Origin: Microbacterium hydrocarbonoxydans
Lineage (GTDB): Bacteria; Actinomycetota; Actinomycetes; Actinomycetales; Microbacteriaceae
Length of the DNA stretch: 64,000 nucleotides
Assembly (NCBI RefSeq): GCF_904831005.1
Contig: NZ_LR882982.1
Coordinates: 868,001 to 932,000 of the forward strand
Direction of reading: 5' to 3'
This document shows, piece by piece, positions 9,296 to 18,637 of the stretch. The first letter of the stretch is position 1. Each line of letters opens with the position of its first letter. Below the pieces are notes generated by a model that was not told where the DNA came from, searched no databases, and worked only from the letters and a program-made list of their open reading frames with translations. Position numbers and translations under genes: made by a program.

Positions 9296-10804
9296 ATGAG
9301 CTTCCCCGTGACCGACTTCGACGAGCGGTATCGCGCGATCAATGCGCGAGACACCCGCTTCGACGGGCAGTTCGTGACCGCCGTGCGCTCGACCGGCATC
9401 TACTGTCGTCCGAGCTGCCCTGCCCGCACACCCAAGCCGCAGAACGTCAGCTTCTATCCCACCAGCGCCGCAGCCCATGAGGCCGGCTATCGAGCGTGCA
9501 AGCGCTGCCTGCCGGAGGCCGCTCCAGGCTCGCCCGCGTGGGATCTGCGCAGCGACGTCGCGGCCAGGGCGATGCGTCTGATCGCTGCGGGAGTGGTCGA
9601 GCGCGAAGGAGTGTCGGGCCTCGCAGCGCGACTCGGCTACTCCACACGCCACCTGACGAGACTGCTCGCAGCCGAGCTCGGGGCCGGACCCCTCGCTCTC
9701 GCCAGAGCGCATCGCGCCCACACTGCGCGGATGCTGCTCGTCGGCACCGACATGCCGATCTCCGACGTCGCGTTCTCGGCCGGCTTCGCGAGCATCCGAC
9801 AGTGCAATGACACGATTCGGGAGGTCTTCGAACTGACTCCGGGCGAGATCAGGGCCCGTCGGCGCACCCCGTCGTCGGTCGTCCCCGGGTCGATCGATCT
9901 CGTGCTGCCGTACCGAGCACCTCTCGACGTGTCGGGCGTCTTCCGGTGGATGGCCGCGCGCGCGGTCTCCGGTGTCGAAGAAGCCTCGGCCACCTCTTTC
10001 TCGCGGCACCTGCGCATGCTCGGCGGGCCCGCCTGGTTCGAGGTGAGTCAGGACTCCGCGTCCCGACTACACCTGCGCGCACGGGTCGCGCAGCTCGGCG
10101 ATCTCGCCCCGCTGGTCGCCACGGTCCGGCGGATCTTCGATCTCGACGCCGATCCGCTCGCGATCGACGAGGCCTTGAGCGCTCATCCCGAGATCGCTCC
10201 GCTCGTCTCCCGCACTCCCGGCATCCGCGTGCCGGGGTCGGCCGACCCGCACGAGATGCTGATCCGCGCGATGATCGGACAGCAGATCACCGTCGTCGCA
10301 GCTCGCACAGCACTCAGCGCACTGACCGAGGCACTGGGGGAGCGCACCGAGCACGGACTGCTGTTCCCGACGATGTCGGCCATCGCCGAGCACGGTGCGA
10401 CGGTGCTGCGGGGTCCCGGAGCTCGCATCCGCGCGATCGTCGGTGCAGCCGCGGCTCTCGCCGACGGGTCGCTCCCGCTCACCGTCGGCGACGACGGAGC
10501 GGAGCAGCGTGCGGCTCTGCTCGCGATGCCCGGCATCGGACCCTGGACGGCCGACTATGTGCGGATGCGCGTGCTCGGCGATCCGGACATCCTGCTGCCG
10601 GGCGATGTCGCTCTGCGCGCGGGTGCCGCAGCCACCGGACTCCCCGGGGACGCCGCACCGCTGGTCGCGTGGGCCGAGCGCGCTGCTCCCTGGCGCAGTT
10701 ATCTCAGCGCTCACCTCTGGAACGCCGCACCGGTGCGGCCGACCAGAGCGAAGAAGACAGTGACCATGACCGTGACGACGACGACCCCGGAGAAGAACTC
10801 GTGA
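9296..10804 (+). CDS. Ada-like methylphosphotriester sensor fused to AraC domain and AlkA glycosylase
   Basis: The 502-residue protein combines alkylation sensing and repair. Residues 1-75 are an Ada zinc domain with Cys37, Cys41, Cys68 and Cys71 ([13 protein letters not shown]). Residues 85-190 are an AraC-type DNA-binding domain ([35 protein letters not shown]). Residues 200-490 are a 3-methyladenine glycosylase II with the helix-hairpin-helix [17 protein letters not shown] and the catalytic Asp in LLPGDVAL. It should excise alkylated bases and, when methylated, activate transcription. The next gene overlaps it, so the operon pairs base excision with direct reversal. Confidence 0.93.
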   Translation: MSFPVTDFDERYRAINARDTRFDGQFVTAVRSTGIYCRPSCPARTPKPQNVSFYPTSAAAHEAGYRACKRCLPEAAPGSPAWDLRSDVAARAMRLIAAGVVEREGVSGLAARLGYSTRHLTRLLAAELGAGPLALARAHRAHTARMLLVGTDMPISDVAFSAGFASIRQCNDTIREVFELTPGEIRARRRTPSSVVPGSIDLVLPYRAPLDVSGVFRWMAARAVSGVEEASATSFSRHLRMLGGPAWFEVSQDSASRLHLRARVAQLGDLAPLVATVRRIFDLDADPLAIDEALSAHPEIAPLVSRTPGIRVPGSADPHEMLIRAMIGQQITVVAARTALSALTEALGERTEHGLLFPTMSAIAEHGATVLRGPGARIRAIVGAAAALADGSLPLTVGDDGAEQRAALLAMPGIGPWTADYVRMRVLGDPDILLPGDVALRAGAAATGLPGDAAPLVAWAERAAPWRSYLSAHLWNAAPVRPTRAKKTVTMTVTTTTPEKNS

Positions 10805-11298
10805 CCGCACTCATCCAGACCCTCGCCACACCGGACGGTCCGTTCACGATCCTCACCGACGATCGGCAGCGCGTCCTCGCCTCGGGGTGGACCGCCGACC
10901 ACTCGACGATCGTCGGGCGACTCTCGCCCTCATCGCAGCCGTCGAAGATCGTGGAGAGCGAGACCGAGGCCGCAGCGGCCGTGCGGGCGTTCTACGCCAG
11001 CGACCTGGCGGCCATCGACGCGGTCGAGGTGAGCCAGGCGGGCACGGTGCTGCAACTCGCCGGATGGTCGGCGCTGCGCGAGATCGAGCCGGGGCAGCCG
11101 CTGACCTACACGTCGTTCGCCGCGCGTCTCGGAAATCCGCGAGCGGTGCGCGCCGCGGCGTCGATCTGCGCGCGCAACGCGCCGGCGCTTTTCGTGCCGT
11201 GCCACCGCGTGCTGCGCTCGGACGGAACGCTCGGCGGTTTCGCATGGGGTCTCGACGTCAAGGAGAGGCTGCTGGCGCGCGAAGCGGAGCACGTCTGA
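10801..11298 (+). CDS. ogt: methylated-DNA-[protein]-cysteine S-methyltransferase
   Basis: This 165-residue suicide enzyme removes methyl groups from O6-methylguanine. The active-site PCHRV motif, the DNA-recognition stretch [24 protein letters not shown] and the C-terminal [18 protein letters not shown] are all present. The GTG start overlaps the AlkA stop (GTGA), indicating translational coupling with the Ada/AlkA gene. Confidence 0.94.
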   Translation: MTALIQTLATPDGPFTILTDDRQRVLASGWTADHSTIVGRLSPSSQPSKIVESETEAAAAVRAFYASDLAAIDAVEVSQAGTVLQLAGWSALREIEPGQPLTYTSFAARLGNPRAVRAAASICARNAPALFVPCHRVLRSDGTLGGFAWGLDVKERLLAREAEHV

Positions 11299-11444
11299 CT
11301 CGAGGGACTCGCCCTGACACTCACGAGCATCTCGAGCATCTCGCCGCATCGGGAATCTCTCTTGCGCTCAGCTGGTTCACAGGAATAGGCTGGAGGGCTG
11401 TCGCGCCGACCGGACGACGCCGCCGAGCCCCTGAGGAGGACACC

Positions 11445-11510
11445 ATGATTTCGATCGCCACTGCGCAGATCATCGCTCTCGGCTCGACCCCGGCGCGCCC
11501 GCTCCGTTAG
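11445..11510 (+). CDS. 21-residue upstream ORF, possible leader peptide
   Basis: ATG at 11445 follows an excellent AGGAGG six bases upstream and encodes a 21-residue peptide, [20 protein letters not shown] plus a final Arg, before TAG at 11508. The short length, the strong ribosome site and the position between a good promoter and a hairpin ahead of a heterodimeric ABC exporter suggest a regulatory leader peptide. BmrB in front of bmrCD of Bacillus subtilis is a functional analogy, not a sequence match. The Pro-Ala-Arg-Pro ending could favour ribosome pausing. Translation is not proven. Confidence 0.5.
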   Translation: MISIATAQIIALGSTPARPLR

Positions 11511-11529
11511 AGCCCACTCGTCATCGCAC

Positions 11530-11563
11530 CGGATGCCGGACTCCGTGTCCGTTCCCGCATCCG
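11530..11563 (+). promoter_or_regulatory. nested hairpin downstream of the upstream ORF
   Basis: CGGATGC (11530-11536) pairs with GCATCCG (11557-11563), and inside it CGGAC (11537-11541) pairs with GTCCG (11547-11551), leaving a 5-base loop and a 5-base bulge. It starts 20 bases after the upstream ORF stop, so a ribosome stalled near the end of that ORF could affect its folding. It may be an attenuator. Confidence 0.45.
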
Positions 11564-11605
11564 TCACTCGGTAACCGCATTCCATACGAAACTCGTCTGA
11601 GAGAC

Positions 11606-13555
11606 ATGTCTTCCTCGCCTTCATCGCAGAACGCCTCCCCGTCCTCCTCCCTCTCCACACCGGCCGCACTGTGGCGCCTCAAGCCCTTCGTGAAGCCGGT
11701 CATCTGGCGGCTCGCCGGCGGTGCCGCCAGTGCGCTCGTCGCGGCGATCATCGCGCTGATGATCCCGATCGTCCTCGAGCAGATCATCCGCGGTCCCGTG
11801 CAGACCGGCGCGATCGACGCCATCGCCTGGGGAGCGCTCGCCGTCTTCGGCCTCGCCCTCGGCGAGGCGCTCATGGTGTGGCTGCGCCGACAGTTCGTCC
11901 TGAATCCCGCGACGCAGGTCGAGTACAAGATGCGCACGGAGCTCTACTCGCGCCTGCAGACGCTTCCGGTCTCGTTCCACGATCGCTGGCAGTCGGGTCA
12001 GCTGCTCAGCCGCATGATGCAGGACATCGGCCTCATCCGTCGGTGGCTGGCGTTCGGGCTCGTGCTGCTCGTCGTCAACGTCCTCACCATCATCATCGGA
12101 TCGGTGCTGCTGTTCCGCTGGCACTGGCTTCTGGGCGTCATCTTCATCGTCACCGCGATCCCGCTGTGGATCCGGGGGTACATCTTCGAGAAGCGGTACG
12201 GAGCGCTCACTCGTCGGAGCCAGGATCAGGCCGGCGATCTCGCCACCAGCGTCGAGGAGAGCGTGCACGGCATCCGGGTGCTGAAGGCCTTCGGTCGCGG
12301 AAAGCACGCGCTGAGCCGTTTCAGCCGTCAGGCCGAGACTCTGCGCGAGACCGAGATGAGCAAAGCAGGCGCGATCGCGTCGATCTGGTTCTGGCTCGAT
12401 CTCATGCCGCAGATCGCGTTCGGGCTCAGCCTCATGTCGGGCATCTGGTTGATCTCGCAGGGCGAGATCGATCAGGCGGAGCTCTTCGCCTTCTTCGCGA
12501 TGGCCGTCGTGCTGCGCTGGCCGATCGAGTCGATCGGCTTCCTGTTCTCGTTCATGCTCGACGCGCGCACCGCGACCGACCGCGTGTTCGACATCTACTC
12601 GGAGACCAACTCGATCACCGATCCCGAGAACCCCGTGCACATCACGGAGCCGCGCGGCGAGCTCGCCTTCGAGGGCGCGCACTTCCGCTATCAGGACGCC
12701 GGCGCGAACGAGCGCGACCTGCTCGACGGCATCGACCTGGTGCTGCGGCCCGGTGAGACCATGGCGCTGGTCGGGCTGACGGGCAGCGGCAAGACCACCT
12801 TGACCACACTGCCCACGCGTCTGTACGACGTGACGAGCGGACGAGTGACGCTCGACGGCGTCGACGTGCGTGACCTGCCTCTGGCAGAGCTGCGGCAGCA
12901 CATCGCCATGGCCTTCGAGGATGCGACGCTGTTCTCGGCGACGGTGCGCGAGAACGTGCTGCTCGGTCGGGCCGACCTCGACGTGCACAGCGACGAGGCC
13001 GAGCGCGTGCTGCGAGAGGCGCTCGATGTCGCTCAGGCGGCCTTCGTGGACTCGCTCCCCGAGGGCGTCGAGACCGTCATCGGCGAAGAGGGACTGAGCC
13101 TCTCGGGCGGCCAGCGTCAGCGACTGGCGCTGGCTCGGGCCGTCGCGGCCGCTCCCAAGGTGCTCGTGCTCGACGACCCGCTCTCGGCGCTCGACGTCGA
13201 CACGGAGGCGCTCGTCGAAGAGGCGCTGCGTCACGTGCTGGCCGATACCACGGCCATGATCGTCGCGCATCGCCCGTCGACCGTGGCGCTGGCCGATCGC
13301 GTGGCTCTTCTCGAGGCCGGTCGGGTCACGGCGGTCGGAACCCACAGTGAGCTGCTGAGGACGAGTCGTCACTATCGGCACGTCATCTCGAGCCTCGAGG
13401 CGGAGGAGGCGGCCCGTACCGGTGCCATCCCGATCATCCGAGACGAACAGCAAGAGATCGACGCGACAGTGCGCGAAGGACTCCGCGCCGCCGACGACGA
13501 CGCCCCGGCGGGCGCACCCGCACATATCGATGGAGAGAGGGAGGTGCAGCGATGA
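11606..13555 (+). CDS. heterodimeric ABC exporter subunit with degenerate ATP site
   Basis: This 649-residue half-transporter has a six-helix type-1 exporter domain (about residues 20-320) and an ATPase domain with Walker [11 protein letters not shown], signature [14 protein letters not shown] and Walker [12 protein letters not shown]. The residue after the Walker B Asp is Asp instead of the catalytic Glu, while the signature is canonical. That combination marks the degenerate-site partner of heterodimeric exporters such as BmrC, LmrC or TM287. It overlaps the next gene by four bases. The likely role is export of drugs or lipids; the substrate is unknown. Confidence 0.92.
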   Translation: MSSSPSSQNASPSSSLSTPAALWRLKPFVKPVIWRLAGGAASALVAAIIALMIPIVLEQIIRGPVQTGAIDAIAWGALAVFGLALGEALMVWLRRQFVLNPATQVEYKMRTELYSRLQTLPVSFHDRWQSGQLLSRMMQDIGLIRRWLAFGLVLLVVNVLTIIIGSVLLFRWHWLLGVIFIVTAIPLWIRGYIFEKRYGALTRRSQDQAGDLATSVEESVHGIRVLKAFGRGKHALSRFSRQAETLRETEMSKAGAIASIWFWLDLMPQIAFGLSLMSGIWLISQGEIDQAELFAFFAMAVVLRWPIESIGFLFSFMLDARTATDRVFDIYSETNSITDPENPVHITEPRGELAFEGAHFRYQDAGANERDLLDGIDLVLRPGETMALVGLTGSGKTTLTTLPTRLYDVTSGRVTLDGVDVRDLPLAELRQHIAMAFEDATLFSATVRENVLLGRADLDVHSDEAERVLREALDVAQAAFVDSLPEGVETVIGEEGLSLSGGQRQRLALARAVAAAPKVLVLDDPLSALDVDTEALVEEALRHVLADTTAMIVAHRPSTVALADRVALLEAGRVTAVGTHSELLRTSRHYRHVISSLEAEEAARTGAIPIIRDEQQEIDATVREGLRAADDDAPAGAPAHIDGEREVQR

Positions 13556-15366
13556 GCTCCGCCATCACCGGAACGCAGGACGAGGATCGCTCGAGCTACA
13601 CCAAGGAGGAGAGCCGGGCCATCCGGCGTCGTTCTCTGCGGCTGCTGGGATCGCTCGTGCGACCGCTCAAGCCGCAGATCACGCTGGCCGCGGTCGTCCT
13701 GGTGATCTCGACCGCGCTGCAGGTCGCCGGTCCCATCCTGATCAGCATCGGCATCGACCGAGCACTGCCCGCAGTGCTCGACCGCGCCGATTGGATGCCG
13801 ACCTTCATGATCGGCGGCGTCTATCTGCTCGCGGGTGCGGTGGCTGCGGCGATGATCGCCTGGTACGTGATCATCGCGGCGAAGCTCACGCAGGCCGTGC
13901 TCCTCGATCTGCGCAAGCGGATCTTCCTGCACACCCAGCGCCTGAGCCTCGAGTTCCACGAGTCCTACACCTCGGGACGCATCATCTCCCGCCAGACCAG
14001 TGATCTCGATTCCATCAAGGAACTCCTCGACGGAGGGCTGAACGAGCTCGTCTCGGGCGTGCTGTTCGGGCTCTTCACGTTCATCGCGCTGTGCGTGTGG
14101 GACTGGCAGTCGGGGCTCATCCTGGCGATCGGCGGCATCCCGCTGTTCTTCCTGATGCGCTGGTTCTATTCGCGCTCGCAGCTCGTGTACCGCGAGTCCC
14201 GCGTGATCAGCGCCAAGGTGATCGTCCAGTTCGTCGAGACGATGACCGGCATCCGCGCGGTGAAGGCGTTCCGCAAGGAGCCTCGCAACGACGCGGCATT
14301 CCAGAAGATCGCAGGCGAGTACCGTGACGTGAACCGTCGTTCGATGCTGCTGTTCGGCACGTTCGAGCCGGGCCTCATGGGCGTCGCGGCGCTCGTGCTC
14401 GGAATCGTCGTGCTGTGGGGCGGCATCCGCGTGTCGGAGGGAGCTCTCACCGTCGGCGTGCTGCTGTCGGCGGTGCTGTACGTGCGCAACTTCTTCGCGC
14501 CGATGCAGGAGATCGCGATGTTCCTCAACTCGTATCAGTCCGCCACGGCAGCGCTGGAGAAGGTGTCCGGCGTCCTCGAAGAGGTGCCGACCGTTCCCGA
14601 CCCCGAGAAGCCGGTCGATCTGTGGCAGTCGCGCGGGCACATCGAGTTCGACGAGGTGACCTTCGGATACAACGGCGACAAGACGATCCTCCCGAACTTC
14701 TCGCTCGACATCCCCGCAGGGCAGACGATCGCCCTCGTGGGCACGACCGGCGCGGGCAAGTCGACCCTGGCGAAGCTGATCTCCCGCTTCTACGACCCGT
14801 CGGCGGGAGCGGTGACTCTCGACGGAGTGGATCTGCGCACCCTGCACCCGAAGGATCTCCGTCGCGCGATCGTCATGGTGACGCAGGAGGCATACCTGTT
14901 CAGCGGGACGGTGGCCGACAACATCGCCCTCGGAAAGCCCGACGCCTCGCTCGACGAGATCAGGGCGGCGGCGCGCGCGGTCGGCGCCGACGACTTCATC
15001 TCCTCGCTGCCCGACGGCTACGGCACCGACGTCAACAAGCGCGGTGGTCGCGTGTCGGCGGGCCAGCGCCAGCTGATCTCGTTCGCCCGCGCCTTCCTCG
15101 CGGATCCGGCGGTGCTGATCCTCGACGAGGCCACGGCGTCGCTCGACATCCCGTCGGAGAGGCTCATCCAGGACGCCCTGCAGACTCTTCTGAAGGATCG
15201 CACCGCGATCATCATCGCGCACCGCCTGTCGACGGTCGCGATCGCCGATCGGGTGCTCGTGATGGAGCACGGCAGGATCATCGAGGACGACACGCCAGAG
15301 ACGCTGATCAGCGGGACGGGCAAGTTCGCGCAGCTGCACGCCGCGTGGCAGGAGACCCTGGTCTGA
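13552..15366 (+). CDS. heterodimeric ABC exporter subunit with consensus Walker B
   Basis: The 604-residue partner has the same exporter fold: a membrane domain at residues 30-330, Walker [14 protein letters not shown], and Walker [13 protein letters not shown] with the catalytic Glu. Its signature is RVSAGQRQ, so the usual SGGQ is altered. Its own Walker motifs with the LSGGQ of the upstream subunit would form the working site, and its SAGQ would complete the degenerate one. The ATGA overlap supports 1:1 synthesis. Confidence 0.93.
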   Translation: MSSAITGTQDEDRSSYTKEESRAIRRRSLRLLGSLVRPLKPQITLAAVVLVISTALQVAGPILISIGIDRALPAVLDRADWMPTFMIGGVYLLAGAVAAAMIAWYVIIAAKLTQAVLLDLRKRIFLHTQRLSLEFHESYTSGRIISRQTSDLDSIKELLDGGLNELVSGVLFGLFTFIALCVWDWQSGLILAIGGIPLFFLMRWFYSRSQLVYRESRVISAKVIVQFVETMTGIRAVKAFRKEPRNDAAFQKIAGEYRDVNRRSMLLFGTFEPGLMGVAALVLGIVVLWGGIRVSEGALTVGVLLSAVLYVRNFFAPMQEIAMFLNSYQSATAALEKVSGVLEEVPTVPDPEKPVDLWQSRGHIEFDEVTFGYNGDKTILPNFSLDIPAGQTIALVGTTGAGKSTLAKLISRFYDPSAGAVTLDGVDLRTLHPKDLRRAIVMVTQEAYLFSGTVADNIALGKPDASLDEIRAAARAVGADDFISSLPDGYGTDVNKRGGRVSAGQRQLISFARAFLADPAVLILDEATASLDIPSERLIQDALQTLLKDRTAIIIAHRLSTVAIADRVLVMEHGRIIEDDTPETLISGTGKFAQLHAAWQETLV

Positions 15367-15397
15367 GTCACCCCGTCTCAGAGCCGGACGCCTGAGC

Positions 15398-15434
15398 ACC
15401 GAGACCACGATCGATCATCGGTCATGGTCTCGGT
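15398..15434 (+). terminator. terminator after ABC exporter operon
   Basis: ACCGAGACCA (15398-15407) pairs with TGGTCTCGGT (15425-15434) around a 17-base loop, 32 bases after the stop of the second exporter gene. Confidence 0.7.
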
Positions 15435-15487
15435 CGTTGTGCGCCGGAGGCGGAGCGGAGCAGCGTCGGCGTGGGTAGCATCGAAGT

Positions 15488-16291
15488 ATGGATCCGCTCA
15501 TGCTCGCCGTCGAGTTGTGGTGGATCGCGCCCGTCGCCGCCGGCGGGGCCCTCGCCGGCGCGGTCGGACTGCGCCGGCGCAGCACGAGGAGCGGGCGTCG
15601 ACTCGAGTACGACGCGGCACGGCACGACCTCAGGGCGGCCCAGCAGACCGCCGTCGAACGACGCATGGCGGTCAAGCTCGCCAGGGCAGACGTGACCCGC
15701 ATCTCGGCCGAACGCAGCGCGCGTCGTGCCACGCCCGAGCAGGTCGCAGGAGCCAAGAGGATGCTGCGCGCCAAGGAGAGCGACGCCAAGGCGGCGGCAG
15801 CCGACGTGCGCGCCAAGCAGGTGAGACTCAACGCGGCGCGCGCAGCGATCCCCTCGGCCTCGGCCCCGCGCCCGCTCGAACGGCTGCAGGCGCAGCACGA
15901 GGCGATCGTGGTGCGGTGGATGAACTACGAGACCGATCCGGGGCTGCAGATCGCGTACCCCGCGATGACCGATGTCAAGCAACCGGCCACCGCGGAGTAC
16001 CTCCGCGCGGCGGCGCATGCGGTCGAGACCCGCAGAGCCGCGACAGGTCGCGTCAGCGCCCCCGATTTCGCCGTGTACCGAGACGCCGTCGCGGATCTCG
16101 AGCGCGCCTTCGAGGCCGCCGAGTATTCCGCGAGGGTGCAGGCCGGCGAGGCGCCGCAGGCATCCTCGGCGTGGCAGGATGCCGCGCACGACATCATCAC
16201 GCGGTCCACCGAGGCGATCGACCGCGCTGCGGACGCCGCAGCATCCGCATTCGCGGCGTGGAACGACCGTAAGAAGCCCGACCGCCGCTAG
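15488..16291 (+). CDS. hypothetical membrane-anchored coiled-coil protein
   Basis: I do not recognise this 267-residue protein. It has one N-terminal hydrophobic helix (about residues 5-27, ending in RRRS) and then a long Ala/Arg/Glu-rich helical region (35-125) with coiled-coil character. A more mixed C-terminal half follows (QAQHEAIVVRWMNYETDPG, later helical). The topology suggests a membrane anchor with a cytoplasmic rod. TAGCAT (15476-15481) ends six bases before the ATG, so it is probably leaderless. Its stop shares the bases CTAG with the stop of the convergent MerR gene. Confidence 0.65.
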   Translation: MDPLMLAVELWWIAPVAAGGALAGAVGLRRRSTRSGRRLEYDAARHDLRAAQQTAVERRMAVKLARADVTRISAERSARRATPEQVAGAKRMLRAKESDAKAAAADVRAKQVRLNAARAAIPSASAPRPLERLQAQHEAIVVRWMNYETDPGLQIAYPAMTDVKQPATAEYLRAAAHAVETRRAATGRVSAPDFAVYRDAVADLERAFEAAEYSARVQAGEAPQASSAWQDAAHDIITRSTEAIDRAADAAASAFAAWNDRKKPDRR

Positions 16292-17130
16292 TCGCCCTGC
16301 ACCGGCGAGAGAGGCTCGTGCACGAGAGTCACGAGTTCGTCTTCGCTCACCTCGTCCGGCGTGGTCAGGTAGACATTGAACGCCTTGCGGTCGATCGAGC
16401 CTGCGCCGCTCACCCGCAGGCCCTCCGAGGCAATGCGCTCGTTGATGAGGTCGTGCGCCGCGCTGATCTGATCGTACGGGCCGTGCACTTCGGCGACCAG
16501 GCAGTCGCGCTCCGGCAGGTGGAGGATCTCCAACGGCGCGACGACGGTCGTGTCTGCGGCGACCGGGACGAAGATCGAGAGATCGACGTCGGTCTCGGTG
16601 TACTGGTCATCGTGTTCGATCACGCCACAGGGGCCGAGGGGATCGATGGACGCCGAGGCGAGCAGCGGCATCATCCTCTCCCACAGCAGCGCTTCGTGCG
16701 AGTAGGTCGGGACGGTGCCGCGCAGTGTCACGACGGTCATCGCGGGGATGGTGGTGCGGTTCAGGGTCATCGACATGATGCTCTCTCCTTGATCGAGTAG
16801 TCGGGTGATGAGTGATACCCGTCCCTGGGCTGCGTGCTGCTCCTCGACGAGGCTCGCATGCTGCAATCGCAGCGCGTGAGTCCACGCCGCGGTGCCGCGG
16901 GCAGCGAGGAGGATTCCGATGGCGGAGACGCCGAAGCCGACATCACGCAGATTGCGGATGTCGGCCGCGTCGTTCAGCTGGTACGCGGCGTAGCGTCGGT
17001 ACCCGCTTGCCGGGTCGATGTCAGCGGGCACGAGGACTCCATGGGAGTCGTAGTGGCGCAGCATGCGCATCGACAGCCGGCTCAGCGAGCTGAACCGGCC
17101 GATCGTCATGAGATTCGTGGTCTCGGCCAT
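16288..17130 (-). CDS. MerR-family regulator with GyrI-like effector domain
   Basis: The 280-residue protein has a MerR winged helix (about residues 9-75: IGRFSSLSRLSMRMLRHYDS, GYRRYAAYQL), a dimerisation helix (85-120) and a GyrI/BmrR-like effector-binding domain (125-275). Such regulators sense cationic drugs or small hydrophobic molecules. No obvious target is adjacent; the neighbours are a coiled-coil protein and a beta-glucosidase. The promoter has the long spacer expected for MerR control, so it is probably autoregulated. Confidence 0.88.
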   Translation of the reverse strand: MAETTNLMTIGRFSSLSRLSMRMLRHYDSHGVLVPADIDPASGYRRYAAYQLNDAADIRNLRDVGFGVSAIGILLAARGTAAWTHALRLQHASLVEEQHAAQGRVSLITRLLDQGESIMSMTLNRTTIPAMTVVTLRGTVPTYSHEALLWERMMPLLASASIDPLGPCGVIEHDDQYTETDVDLSIFVPVAADTTVVAPLEILHLPERDCLVAEVHGPYDQISAAHDLINERIASEGLRVSGAGSIDRKAFNVYLTTPDEVSEDELVTLVHEPLSPVQGD

Positions 17131-17136
17131 GACTAC

Positions 17137-17174
17137 ATCGTGCTGTCTGACACGGTGTCAGAGTCAACACCGTG
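17137..17174 (-). promoter_or_regulatory. MerR-type promoter with operator in a 19-bp spacer
   Basis: On the minus strand TTGACT (17162-17167), a 19-base spacer and CACGAT (17137-17142) lead to ATG six bases later. The spacer is almost filled by the perfect inverted repeat CTGACAC-G-GTGTCAG (17147-17161). A second pairing, CACGGTGT (17151-17158) with ACACCGTG (17167-17174), overlaps it and puts the -35 in a hairpin loop. That second hairpin may serve as the terminator of the upstream sugar operon. Confidence 0.6.
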
Positions 17175-17200
17175 CCAGAAGTCGCCCGCATCCGTCCGGA

Positions 17201-18637
17201 TCAGGCTCCGATCGTCCGCGTGCGCACGAGATCGCGGTACCAGTGTCCGGAGTCCTTCACCGTGCGCTCGAGAGTGTCGAAGTCGACCCGCACGATGCCG
17301 AATCGCTTGGCATAGCCGTATCCCCACTCGAAGTTGTCGAGCAGCGACCACACGAAGTAGCCGCGCAGATCGACACCGCGCTGCAGAGCGCGGTGCGCGG
17401 CGGTGAAATGACGGCGCAGATAGTCGGTGCGCTCCGGGTCGGGGATCGACCCGTCTTCACCGACCTCGTCATCGAACGCCGCGCCGTTCTCGGTCACCAT
17501 CAACGGCTGCTCGGGGAACTGCTCCGCGAGCGAGACGAGCAGCTCCTCCAGGCCCTCGGGCGCGATGTTCCAGCCCATCGCCGTGTACGGCCCCGGCTGT
17601 TCGACGAACTCGACGAGCTGATCGCTGCCCGGCCATGCCGTGCCGCCTGCGGCGCCCTTGTGCCCGTCGTTCTGCTGCTTCGGGGACGCTCCGTCCCACA
17701 GCCGCACGGTCGCGGTGGAGTAGTAGTTCACGCCGAGCACGTCGATCGGCTGGTTCACGGTGGCGAGGTCTCCCTCCCGGACGAACGACCAATCCGTCAC
17801 GGATGCCGTGTCATCGAGCAGATCGGCCGGATACTCGCCGCGGAGCATCGGGTGGGTGAAGGCCCGATTCGCGAGAGCATCGATCCGCCGGGTGGCCTCT
17901 GCGGCGCCTTCGCCCTGTCCGCGCAGCACGTGGAAGTTGAGCGTGACCGAGTAGTCGGGGGCGCCGGTCGAGGTCGCGCGCAGCGCCTGGACCGCGCGTC
18001 CGTGGGCGAGATTCAGGTGATGCACCGCCGCGAGGGCGGATGCCGGCTCGTGGCGCCCGGGAGCATGGCCGCCCTGGCCGTAGCCCAGATATGCAGAGCA
18101 CCACGGTTCGTTGAGCGTGGTCCAGGTGTGCACGCGGTCGCCGAGGGCAGCGCCCATGACCTCGGCGTACCTCTCGAAGGCGTCGGTGGTCGCACGGGCG
18201 GTCCACCCGCCCTCGTCCTCCAGATACTGCGGCAGATCCCAGTGATACAGGGTCGCGACCGGACGGATGCCGCGCTCGAGCAGTCCGTCGACCATCCGCG
18301 AGTAGAAGTCGACCCCGGCCCGGTTCACTGAACCTTCCGCGGTCGGCACGATGCGCGGCCAGGCGATCGAGAAGCGATACGCCTGAAGGCCGAGTTCGCT
18401 CATGAGATTGAGGTCCTGCTCGACGCGGTGATAGTGATCGCATGCGACGTCGCCCGTGTCGCCGTTCCACACCTTGCCGGGCGTCTTGCTGAAGGTGTCC
18501 CAGATCGACGGCGTGCGTCCGTCCTCGTCCGCGGCTCCTTCGATCTGGTACGACGCGGTCGCCGAACCGAACGTGAAACCCTCGGGAAACACGAGTCCGG
18601 AGCCGCGATAGTCGCCCGCGGGGGAGAGTGCGCTCAT
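17201..18637 (-). CDS. beta-glucosidase, GH1
   Basis: This 478-residue family 1 glycosidase has the N-terminal signature [15 protein letters not shown], the acid/base Glu in TLNEPW and the nucleophile Glu in MVTENGAAF. It lacks a signal peptide and so is cytoplasmic, hydrolysing beta-glucosides (or beta-galactosides/fucosides) imported by the ABC system encoded upstream. The ATG at 18637 overlaps the stop of the GH31 gene (ATGA); the longer open frame upstream reads through that gene out of frame. It is the last gene of the five-gene sugar operon. Confidence 0.95.
   Translation of the reverse strand: MSALSPAGDYRGSGLVFPEGFTFGSATASYQIEGAADEDGRTPSIWDTFSKTPGKVWNGDTGDVACDHYHRVEQDLNLMSELGLQAYRFSIAWPRIVPTAEGSVNRAGVDFYSRMVDGLLERGIRPVATLYHWDLPQYLEDEGGWTARATTDAFERYAEVMGAALGDRVHTWTTLNEPWCSAYLGYGQGGHAPGRHEPASALAAVHHLNLAHGRAVQALRATSTGAPDYSVTLNFHVLRGQGEGAAEATRRIDALANRAFTHPMLRGEYPADLLDDTASVTDWSFVREGDLATVNQPIDVLGVNYYSTATVRLWDGASPKQQNDGHKGAAGGTAWPGSDQLVEFVEQPGPYTAMGWNIAPEGLEELLVSLAEQFPEQPLMVTENGAAFDDEVGEDGSIPDPERTDYLRRHFTAAHRALQRGVDLRGYFVWSLLDNFEWGYGYAKRFGIVRVDFDTLERTVKDSGHWYRDLVRTRTIGA

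Larger units (their letters stand above)
11299..11605 (+). promoter_or_regulatory. leader region of the ABC exporter operon
   Basis: No long gene lies here. A promoter-like pair TTGCGC (11362-11367), 18 bases, TAGGCT (11386-11391) predicts a start near 11398. It is followed by a 21-codon ORF with a strong ribosome site (11445-11510) and by a two-part hairpin (11530-11563) before the first ABC gene at 11606. This layout resembles leader-peptide attenuation of multidrug transporter operons. Confidence 0.5.

Noticed and set aside
11621..15408. Two long minus-strand frames opposite the ABC exporter genes
   Set aside because: They are Arg/His/Asp-rich with no domain pattern, and exactly oppose genes with intact Walker motifs.
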